In this document: piece by piece, positions 24,438 through 31,706 of the stretch | Position numbering within the stretch: position 1 is the stretch's first letter | How the letters are laid out: the number at the start of each line of letters is the position of its first letter | Source of the DNA: Myxococcaceae bacterium | GTDB lineage: Bacteria; Myxococcota; Myxococcia; Myxococcales; Myxococcaceae | DNA: 41,050 nucleotides | NCBI GenBank assembly: GCA_022842905.1 | Contig: JALHOS010000015.1 | Location: 1 to 41,050, forward strand | Reading direction: 5' to 3' | Made by a program: the position numbers and the translations under genes | The notes under the pieces: generated by a model | The model's input: only the letters and a program-made list of their open reading frames with translations | Told to the model about the DNA's origin: nothing | Databases searched by the model: none

Positions 24438-25790
24438 ATGAACCGCCGCACGTTCCTTCGAGGCGCGACCCTCGGCAGCATGTCCCTGATCCTCCCGTGG
24501 GGCGCCTCGTCCCAGGCGCGCGCAGACGCCATTCGCTACACGGGCCCGGTGTTCTTCCACCTGCACCTCGCTGGCGGGTGGGATCCGACGTTCACCTTCG
24601 ATCCCAAGCCCAACCTGAGCAACCTGTTCGGCGAGTCCGACGTCCGCACCCACGGCGAGTCGGCCGTGCCGTACGCCGACATTCCGCTCAGCGGCTACGG
24701 CGTGACGATCGACACGGTCGGCAACTTCATGCGCGACCACGGCAACGACTTCACGATCGTCAACGGCATCGACGTCGCCACGATCAACCACGGCGTCGCC
24801 GCGCAGGCGATGGGGTCCGGCCACGGCATCACCGAGCTGCCCGCGTTCGCGGCGCTCGCCGCCGCCAAGGTGTCGCAGCAGGCCGACGTGCCGCTCGCCT
24901 TCGTCGGGGGCGGAGGCTACGAGTTCTCGGCCGGGCTGGTGCCGGTCACGCGGCGCAACTCGTCGGTGATCGCCGAGGTCGCCTACCCCAACCGGCAGAA
25001 CCCGGCGAACACCAACGGGCTCAACCTGCACGAGAGCGCGTACCGGAAGGTCATGGCCGCCCGGAACGCCCAGCTCACCAAGCAGTTGACGCAGGCGTCG
25101 CTGCCGCGCACCAAGGCCGCGCTCAATGCGCTCAAGGACGCGCGGGCTCGGTCCAACGCGCTGGCGACGCTGGTGGGGCTGCCGAACAACGCCGTGCGCT
25201 CGCGCACCGTGTTCTCTCAGCTCGCCACCGCCCCGCAAGGCAGGCTGGACGACCTCGACGCGGCGCTCAGCCACACCGAGATGGCGCTGCAGGGCTTCCG
25301 CGAAGGCATGTCCGTCTCGTCCACGCTCGAGTTCGGCTGGTTCGACACGCACTGCCACCACGACCTGGAGCACCCGGTGCTCATCGGCCAGAGCCTGCTG
25401 ATCGCCCGGTACGTCCTGCAGAAGGCCGTCGAGTACGGCATTCGGGACCGGCTGTACTTCCTCATGTCGACCGACGTCGGCCGGACGCCCAACTACAACG
25501 GCTGCGGCAAGGACGACTGGAACGTGTGCAGCGCGCTGATCAGCGGTCCGCGCTCGACGGTCTCGACGTTGGGGCAGCGCGTCGGGGCCAGCGGCCCGGG
25601 GCACACGCCCCTGCTCATGACGCCCACCAACCTCACGGGAACGGCGACGGCCAACGACGCGAACGCCACCAGGCTCAAGCCCGCGCACGTGCACGGGGCG
25701 CTGCGGCGGGCCTTCGGCATCACCGGCACCGAGCTCGATCGCCGCTTCCCCTTGGCGGACATGACGGCGCCGCTGCCGCTCCTGGGCTGA
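24438..25790 (+). CDS. Tat-exported DUF1501 protein, copy 1
   Basis: 450 residues. A twin-arginine signal (NRRTFLRGATLGSMSLILPW) ends near ASSQARA, so it is exported folded, often meaning a cofactor is present. The body resembles DUF1501, an uncharacterised family with an alkaline-phosphatase/sulfatase-like fold: FDTH (302-305), then a late block DVGRTPNYNGCGKDDWN. In the second copy and in the family generally this block reads FGRTP...GKDHW; here the His is Asp (D360). ATG 24438 lies nine bases after the upstream stop, and the next gene starts 12 bases after this stop, so all four genes form one operon. Substrate unknown. Confidence 0.88.
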   Translation: MNRRTFLRGATLGSMSLILPWGASSQARADAIRYTGPVFFHLHLAGGWDPTFTFDPKPNLSNLFGESDVRTHGESAVPYADIPLSGYGVTIDTVGNFMRDHGNDFTIVNGIDVATINHGVAAQAMGSGHGITELPAFAALAAAKVSQQADVPLAFVGGGGYEFSAGLVPVTRRNSSVIAEVAYPNRQNPANTNGLNLHESAYRKVMAARNAQLTKQLTQASLPRTKAALNALKDARARSNALATLVGLPNNAVRSRTVFSQLATAPQGRLDDLDAALSHTEMALQGFREGMSVSSTLEFGWFDTHCHHDLEHPVLIGQSLLIARYVLQKAVEYGIRDRLYFLMSTDVGRTPNYNGCGKDDWNVCSALISGPRSTVSTLGQRVGASGPGHTPLLMTPTNLTGTATANDANATRLKPAHVHGALRRAFGITGTELDRRFPLADMTAPLPLLG

Positions 25791-25802
25791 GGACCCCCAA
25801 CC

Positions 25803-28223
25803 GTGGCTTCGAAGTGGCTGGTGGGGTGCCTGGTGTCGTGTGTGCTCGTCGGCTGCGACGGCATGGCGAGGATCCGCCTGCCGGGGCAGGACGGCGGCGG
25901 GCCCGTCACGGAGCCAACGGTGGACGCCGGCGGCCCCACGGACTGCGTGAGCACCCACGCGCGCTTCGAACGCGACGTGTGGAGCGCGTTCATGAGCCGC
26001 AGCTGCGCGGGCTGCCACGTGCCCGACGGGACCGCCTCGGAGCGCGGCGCGCGCTTTCTGCTCCAGCGGGAGACGTACCCCGCGTTCATCGACTTCAACC
26101 TCGCGGCCATCAAGTCGATCGCGATCGAGGACGTCGCCGGCACGCCCAAGCTGCTCGCCAAGGCGCTCGGCCAGGCGGGGCACGGCGGCGGGACGGTGCT
26201 GACCGCCAACAGCGATGAGTACCGGGCCCTCGCGGAGATCGTGGGCGCGCTTCGAGAAGATCGGCTCGTCACCTGTCCGGGTGAGAACTCCCGGGTGTTC
26301 GACGGGCTCGAGCTGCTGACGGCGCCGCAGACGCTGCGAAAGGCGGCGATGAGCTTGGGCGGGTACGTGCCTTCACCAGCCGCGCTCGCGCAGGCGGCCA
26401 CCGACGCGGGGCTCGACGCGCAGCTCGACGAAGTGCTTCGCCGCCCCGAGTTCTACGCGTGGCTCAAGGACGTCTGGAACGATCAGCTGCTGGTGCGCAA
26501 AGGGCTGACCGTCGGCTTGCCCGGCGTCTACGAGTTCCACCCCAGTGAGCACCCGCGCGCGGTGCACTACCAGAACGTGGGCACGTCAGGGTACGCGAGC
26601 GCCGAAGAGTACTGGACCGCCGTGTGGGGCGTCGTCGAGCAGCCGCTCAAGCTGATCGAACACGTCGTGCGCGAAGACCGGCCGTTCACCGAGATCCTCA
26701 CGGCGCAGTACACGTTCGTGAACCCGTCCTTGGGGGACATTCTGGGCATTGGAGGGCTGCAGACCGTCAGCTACGCCAACAAGGACGTGTGGACGCGGGT
26801 GGATCACGTCTATTCGAAACCAGGCACGGCGGCTCAGGTCGAAGTCCCGCTGGCAGGGGTGCTCACGTCGCCAGGCTTCTTGGGGCGCTTCGTGACGACG
26901 GCGACCAACCGCAGCCGGGCGCGCAGCCGCGCCGTGTACCGCATCTTCCTCGGGACCGACCTGTTCACGCTCTCGCAGCGCGGGGTCGACACGTCGTCGC
27001 TGACGTCGATCATCAACGCCGAGCGCAACAACGCGGCCTGCTCGGTGTGTCACCAGGTCATGGACCCCATCGCCGGGTTCTTCCGCGGCTTCCAGGAGCA
27101 CGACGGCCTGTACAACTTCTCTTTCGAAGGGGCGCACCAGTGGCACCCGGAGATGTACCCGCCGGGCTTCAGCGGCGCGCTCATGCCGTCGGAGCAGTAC
27201 TCGAGCGCGACGCGCTGGGGCGCACAGCAGCTGGTCCAAGACAAGCGCTTCAGCCTGGCGGTGACGCAGACCATGTTCCGAGCCTTGGTGGGCGGGGCCT
27301 TGCTCAAGTACCCGACGGATCCGACCGAAGCGGCGTTCGAGACGAAGCGGGTCGCGTGGGCTGCGCAAGACGACTACCTGCAGGGCCTGGCCAAGCAGTT
27401 CGCCGAAGCGCACAACTTCTCGCTCAAGTGGCTCGTCCGCGAGATCGTCAAAGGCCCCTACTACCGCGCCAGATCGCACAGCTCGACGGACCCCAACCTG
27501 GTCGGAGCGTTCGGCTTTGGCCGGCTGCTCACGCCGGAGCAGCTCTCGCGCAAGCTGCTGGCAACCACCGGCATGCTCTACGGGATCGGCCACTACACCC
27601 CGCACACCGGGCCCAAGCGCCACGACTACCTGCTCGACAGCTACCCGATTCAGGCGGGCGGGATCGACAGCAACAGCGTGACGACGCGGCCCACGCAGCT
27701 CGGCGCTTTGTCGGCGGCGCTCATGGGCCGCATGGCCGCGTACGTCGCGTGCCGCGCGACGGGGTTCGACTTCAGCAAGGCGCCGGCGGACCGGGTGCTC
27801 TTCCCGGAGATCGAGCTGGGGGACGTGCCGCTGACCCAGGTCGCCGGGGAATGGGTGCCGCACCCGCAAGGGGCGCCCAAGCTCCGGCGGGCGCTCGTGC
27901 GGCTCCACGCGCGGCTGCTCAACGAGGAACTCGAGCCCAGCTCGGCGCGCATCGACCAGTCCTTCGCCCTACTCGCCGACGCCTGGCAGTTGCTGCGCAC
28001 GGCGGGACAGCCAGGCTTCTCGAACGGCGGCATCATCGAAGGGTGCGCGGCGACCGAAGACCATGACAACCCGGTGCGCGACATGGCTGGGGCGGTGGTC
28101 AACCACCAGCTCCAGCCACTGCCGGCAGCGCGGCAGATCACGTCGGATCCCAACTTCACGCTGCGCGCCTGGCAGGCGGTCGTCTGGTACCTGCTGAGCG
28201 AGCCGCGGTTCCTGATGGAGTAG
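25803..28223 (+). CDS. Di-haem-motif lipoprotein, DUF1588-type, copy 2
   Basis: 806 residues, starting at GTG 25803 with TGAGGA about nine bases upstream. The signal MASKWLVGCLVSCVLVGC ends in a lipobox Cys. The haem motifs are C68-A-G-C-H72 and C413-S-V-C-H417, at nearly the same spacing as in copy 1. Shared blocks with copy 1 include RDVWSAFMSRSCAGCH, NRSRARSRAVYRIFLGTD, LLTPEQLSRKLLATTG and, at the end, FTLRAWQAVVWYLLSEPRF. A short DAG-type linker follows the signal. It is likely a periplasmic, membrane-anchored redox partner of the adjacent DUF1501 protein. The activity is not known for this family. Confidence 0.89.
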   Translation: MASKWLVGCLVSCVLVGCDGMARIRLPGQDGGGPVTEPTVDAGGPTDCVSTHARFERDVWSAFMSRSCAGCHVPDGTASERGARFLLQRETYPAFIDFNLAAIKSIAIEDVAGTPKLLAKALGQAGHGGGTVLTANSDEYRALAEIVGALREDRLVTCPGENSRVFDGLELLTAPQTLRKAAMSLGGYVPSPAALAQAATDAGLDAQLDEVLRRPEFYAWLKDVWNDQLLVRKGLTVGLPGVYEFHPSEHPRAVHYQNVGTSGYASAEEYWTAVWGVVEQPLKLIEHVVREDRPFTEILTAQYTFVNPSLGDILGIGGLQTVSYANKDVWTRVDHVYSKPGTAAQVEVPLAGVLTSPGFLGRFVTTATNRSRARSRAVYRIFLGTDLFTLSQRGVDTSSLTSIINAERNNAACSVCHQVMDPIAGFFRGFQEHDGLYNFSFEGAHQWHPEMYPPGFSGALMPSEQYSSATRWGAQQLVQDKRFSLAVTQTMFRALVGGALLKYPTDPTEAAFETKRVAWAAQDDYLQGLAKQFAEAHNFSLKWLVREIVKGPYYRARSHSSTDPNLVGAFGFGRLLTPEQLSRKLLATTGMLYGIGHYTPHTGPKRHDYLLDSYPIQAGGIDSNSVTTRPTQLGALSAALMGRMAAYVACRATGFDFSKAPADRVLFPEIELGDVPLTQVAGEWVPHPQGAPKLRRALVRLHARLLNEELEPSSARIDQSFALLADAWQLLRTAGQPGFSNGGIIEGCAATEDHDNPVRDMAGAVVNHQLQPLPAARQITSDPNFTLRAWQAVVWYLLSEPRFLME

Positions 28224-28243
28224 TCGACGCAGGCGAGGTGCCC

Positions 28244-29638
28244 ATGGCGCTGTCACGCAGAACCTTCCTTCGAGCGTCCTCGGCGTCGAGCATTGGCTTG
28301 CTGCTGCCCTGGGCCGCGTCGTCGCAGGCGCACGGCCAGGCGCTCACGTACGAAGGGCCGTTCTTCTTCAACATTCACGCCGCCGGCGGGTGGGACCCGA
28401 CGCTGTCCTTCGACCCCAAGCTCATGAACGGCTCGACGGTCGTGAACAACGCGTTCACGTCGGCGCAGCTGCGTACGTTCGGGCCGACTGGCATGCCGTA
28501 CGCAGACGTGCCGCTGGTCGACGGGCCCAACACCGCCAGCGCGCTTCAGCTCGACACCGTCGGCAACTTCATGCGCGATCACGGCGCGGACTTCGTCTTC
28601 CTCAACGGCATCGACACCGCGACCAACAACCATGAAGTCGGAACGCAGGCGATGGGGTGCGGCAAGTCCATCGAGGCGCTGCCGGCGCTCGCCGCGCTGA
28701 TCGGCGCGCAGGTGTCGGAGCAGCGCGACGTTCCGCTGGCCTTCATCGGCGCCGGCGGGTTCGAATTCACCGGCGGCGTCGTGTCGTTGTCCCGCGTGAA
28801 CGCGAGCGTGCTGCAGGAAGTGAGCACCCCCAATCGCCAGTACGGGTACTCCGCGCAGTATCTCAACCTGCCGGACCCGGTCTTCCAGCGGGTCATGCGC
28901 GCGCGGAACGACTCGCTCAATGCACAGCTCGCGCAAGCCGCGCTGCCTCGCGCGAAGGCGGCGCTGTCGGCCATGAAGGACGCGCAGGCGCGCACCGACG
29001 CGCTGGCGGCCCTGGTCAGTCAGCTGCCCACCACGGCGGTGACCGCCAAGACCCACTTCCCGCACCTCGCGTCGGCGGCGGACGGGCGCCTGGGAGATCT
29101 CGACGCGGCGCTCGGGCAGATCGAGCTGAGCCTGCTGTCCTTCAAGGCCGGGCTGTCGGCGGCGGCGTCGCTGCACGTCAGCGGCTTCGACACGCACTCG
29201 AGCCACAATGACGCGCAGACCGTCGTGTTGGGAAAGCTCCTCTTGGCGCTGCGGTACCTGCTGACCAAGGCCACGGCGCTCGGCTTGCGGGACAAGATCT
29301 ACGTGGCCGTGACCTCCGAGTTCGGCCGTACCCCCGGGTACAACGCGGGCAACGGCAAGGATCACTGGAACATCACCTCGGCGATGCTCGCCGGCCCGCG
29401 GCAGGTGGTGCGCTCGGCTGGCCGCGCGCTGGGCGCCACCGATGCTGGGCACAAGCCCAAGGTCGTCACGCCGGACAACCTCACCGGCTCGGCGCCGACG
29501 TCGGCCGCCAACGCCACCCGCCTCAAGCCGCAGCACCTGCACCAGACCTTGCGCGGCGCCTTCGGCCTGACCGGCACCGAGCTGGACCGGCGATTTGCGT
29601 TGCCTCCGTCCGCCCCGCTGCCACTGTTCGCCGCGTGA
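28244..29638 (+). CDS. Tat-exported DUF1501 protein, copy 2
   Basis: 464 residues from ATG 28244, which has GAGG five bases upstream. The Tat signal is SRRTFLRASSASSIGLLLPW, with cleavage likely after ASSQAHG. Family landmarks are FDTHSSHND and the late block SEFGRTPGYNAGNGKDHWN, with H374 at the position that is Asp in copy 1. Near the C-terminus both copies share ATRLKPxHxHxxLRxAFGxTGTELDRRF. It probably keeps the full metal site while copy 1 may not. The stop overlaps the greB start (GTGA). No experimentally known activity can be assigned. Confidence 0.89.
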   Translation: MALSRRTFLRASSASSIGLLLPWAASSQAHGQALTYEGPFFFNIHAAGGWDPTLSFDPKLMNGSTVVNNAFTSAQLRTFGPTGMPYADVPLVDGPNTASALQLDTVGNFMRDHGADFVFLNGIDTATNNHEVGTQAMGCGKSIEALPALAALIGAQVSEQRDVPLAFIGAGGFEFTGGVVSLSRVNASVLQEVSTPNRQYGYSAQYLNLPDPVFQRVMRARNDSLNAQLAQAALPRAKAALSAMKDAQARTDALAALVSQLPTTAVTAKTHFPHLASAADGRLGDLDAALGQIELSLLSFKAGLSAAASLHVSGFDTHSSHNDAQTVVLGKLLLALRYLLTKATALGLRDKIYVAVTSEFGRTPGYNAGNGKDHWNITSAMLAGPRQVVRSAGRALGATDAGHKPKVVTPDNLTGSAPTSAANATRLKPQHLHQTLRGAFGLTGTELDRRFALPPSAPLPLFAA

Positions 29639-30168
29639 GTGAGGCGAACGACTCCGACGACGACGACGCGGACGACGAAGCAGACGCGCCGCGCGGCGCG
29701 CTCTACATCACTCCCGCTGGCGCCCAGAAGCTCAAGGCGGAGCTCCAGCACCTGCTGCGGGTGGAGCGGCCCAAGGTGACGGCCGAGGTGTCCTTCGCCG
29801 CGTCGCTGGGCGATCGATCCGAGAACGCCGAGTACATTTACGGCAAGCGCAGGCTGCGGGAGATCGACCGGCGGCTGCGGTGGCTCGACAAGCGGATCGA
29901 GCGGCTGACCGTCGTCGACCCGACGGCGCAGGCGGACCGGTCCAAGGTGTACTTCGGCGCCACGGTCACGCTCGAGAGCGACGAAGACGGCGGCAGGGTG
30001 ACGTACCAGCTGGTCGGCCCGGACGAGACGGATCTGAAGGCGGGCCGCATCTCGGTCGAGTCGCCGGTGGCGCGCGCGCTGCTCGGACGCAAGCGGGGTG
30101 ACACCGTCACCGTGCGCCGACCGAAGGGGGAGGTGGACTTCACCGTCGTGGGCGTGAAGTACGTCTAG
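29635..30168 (+). CDS. greB: Transcription elongation factor GreB
   Basis: 177 residues. GreB rescues backtracked RNA polymerase by stimulating transcript cleavage. The coiled-coil tip carries the acidic pair (D60 and E63 in ASLGDRSENAEY), and the GreB-type helix YIYGKRRLREIDRRLRWLDK follows. The C-terminal FKBP-like domain is complete (GRISVESPVARALLGRKRGD). An extra acidic N-terminus (residues 2-18, mostly Asp and Glu) is unusual for the family. It starts at GTG 29635, overlapping the DUF1501 stop by four bases, so its translation is coupled to an operon of exported proteins. It may also have its own promoter inside the upstream gene. Confidence 0.95.
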   Translation: MSEANDSDDDDADDEADAPRGALYITPAGAQKLKAELQHLLRVERPKVTAEVSFAASLGDRSENAEYIYGKRRLREIDRRLRWLDKRIERLTVVDPTAQADRSKVYFGATVTLESDEDGGRVTYQLVGPDETDLKAGRISVESPVARALLGRKRGDTVTVRRPKGEVDFTVVGVKYV

Positions 30169-30172
30169 AGCA

Positions 30173-30195
30173 GGGGCTCCCATCGACGGAGCCCC
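30173..30195 (+). terminator. Hairpin terminator after greB
   Basis: GGGGCTCC (30173-30180) pairs perfectly with GGAGCCCC (30188-30195) around a seven-base loop, five bases after the greB stop. Only CTT follows, so the T-tract is weak. The stem and position between convergent genes fit a terminator. Confidence 0.55.
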
Positions 30196-30308
30196 CTTGG
30201 CGCGCCGACGAACGTCCTGCGGGCCGCTTCCTCGTGCGACTCGAAGCGAGGCATTCCGGGGCGGTCCGGCATTCCCTGCGCGGGGTCTTCGGCCGCGGGG
30301 GCCGTGCT

Positions 30309-31235
30309 TCAGCCGCCGTCCGCCGCCGCCCGCGCAACGGCCGGCAGTTGGGCCTTGGCTTTCTCGATGTCGGACTCGTGCTTGAGCACCAGGTTCAGCG
30401 TCTGGGCGATCAGCTCGGACGACAGCGTGTCCGCGTTCAGCAGCGCGAGCGCCTGGACCCAGTCCAGCGTCTCGGCGATCGACGGCGCTTTCTTCAGCTC
30501 GAGCCCCCGCAGCGCCGTCACCGCGCGCACGACGGCCTGCGCCAGCGTGTCCTTCACGCCCGGCAGCCGGCTGCGGACGATCGCCAGCTCGCGCTCCTTC
30601 GTCGGAAAGTCGATGTAGAGGTGCAGGCAGCGGCGCTTGAGCGCGTCGGACAGCTCCCGCGCGTTGTTGCTCGTCAGCACCACCCGCGGCAGGTGTTTGG
30701 CCGTGAGCGTGCCCAGCTCGGGGATCGTCACCGCGTTCTCGGCGAGCACCTGCAGCAGGAACGCTTCGAACTCCGGGTCCGCCTTGTCGACCTCGTCCAC
30801 CAGCAGCAGGGCGGGGGTGGGTGAGAGGAGCGCCTGCAGGACCGGGCGAGGGAGCAGGAAGCGCTCGGAGAAGAACACCGCGTCGGACTTGGACACCCGC
30901 TCTGCCGCCGCTTCGAGCGTGCTCGCGCCTTCGAGCAGCTCGCCGATCTTGTCCTTGAGCAGCTGGGTGTAGAGCAGCTGCTTGGCGTACTCCCACTCGT
31001 AGAGGGCCTTCGTCTCGTCGAGCCCCTCGTAACACTGGAGGCGGATCAGCGTGCGCCCGAGCGCCTGCGCGGCGGCCTTGGCGAACTCCGTCTTGCCGAC
31101 GCCGGCCGGGCCTTCGATCAGCACTGGCTTCTGGAGCCGGTCCATCAAGAACGCCACCGTCGCGATGTCCTTCGACGGCAGGTAGCCCACGCGCTCCAGC
31201 CCAGCCTTCGCCTCGTCGATGCTCGAGAACTCCAT
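30309..31235 (-). CDS. MoxR-family AAA+ ATPase
   Basis: A 308-residue cytoplasmic ATPase. Walker A is GPAGVGKT (42-49) and Walker B is LLLVDE (143-148). The sensor/arginine region reads VVLTSNNARELSDALKRRC, as in MoxR proteins, which act as chaperones that load metals or activate partner complexes, often with a VWA-domain protein. No VWA gene is in the window. ATG 31235 was chosen because the open frame continues upstream into non-coding antisense sequence. It is convergent with greB. Partner unknown. Confidence 0.92.
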   Translation of the reverse strand: MEFSSIDEAKAGLERVGYLPSKDIATVAFLMDRLQKPVLIEGPAGVGKTEFAKAAAQALGRTLIRLQCYEGLDETKALYEWEYAKQLLYTQLLKDKIGELLEGASTLEAAAERVSKSDAVFFSERFLLPRPVLQALLSPTPALLLVDEVDKADPEFEAFLLQVLAENAVTIPELGTLTAKHLPRVVLTSNNARELSDALKRRCLHLYIDFPTKERELAIVRSRLPGVKDTLAQAVVRAVTALRGLELKKAPSIAETLDWVQALALLNADTLSSELIAQTLNLVLKHESDIEKAKAQLPAVARAAADGG

Positions 31236-31421
31236 GCGCGCGGGCTTGTACCAGCGTTCGCCGAACCAAAGGTGTCGGAGAACTGCGGGCGCTGTCGCCC
31301 TGACACGGCTGCCTGAGGCGTCGGCGCCCGAGGCCGAAGGGGCGCCAGGGGTTTGTGCCGTCGAAGCGGCCGAAATGACGGCGCTGCGCCTTGGGCACGC
31401 TGGCTGCAAAACGAAGCCGGC

Positions 31422-31628
31422 ATGGGCATGACGTTGGCGCGAATGGTGGCGGTGGCACTGGTGGCGATCGTCCCGGGTGCGCTGGTCGTCCTCGGGACCT
31501 ACCTGCTCGCGCGCAGCGTGGCGGCGAACATGCGGCGCACGCGCGGTCCCTTCGGCGCCAGGCTCAAGCACGCGTTCGCGGCGGTGCGCCTGGACGAGCT
31601 GACGCGGCAGGTCCGGGGCGGCAGCTGA
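31422..31628 (+). CDS. Very small membrane protein
   Basis: About 68 residues: one hydrophobic helix near the N-terminus (MVAVALVAIVPGALVVLGTY) and a basic C-terminal half (RRTRGPFGARLKHAF). Start ATG 31422 or 31428; neither has a strong ribosome site. The pattern suggests a single-pass inner-membrane peptide with a positively charged cytoplasmic tail. It lies 78 bases before the next lipoprotein gene. Short length makes this call tentative. Confidence 0.48.
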   Translation: MGMTLARMVAVALVAIVPGALVVLGTYLLARSVAANMRRTRGPFGARLKHAFAAVRLDELTRQVRGGS

Positions 31629-31706
31629 GGCGCGAGACAAAGCCAAACGACAGCGGTAAGGGCCGAGCGGTTCACCGCCGTGTCCGCTCCTCAAGAGAGA
31701 CTGCCC

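Noticed and set aside
30304-31400. MoxR ATPase as part of a MoxR/VWA operon
   Set aside because: No VWA-domain or BatA/BatB-like gene is present in the window.
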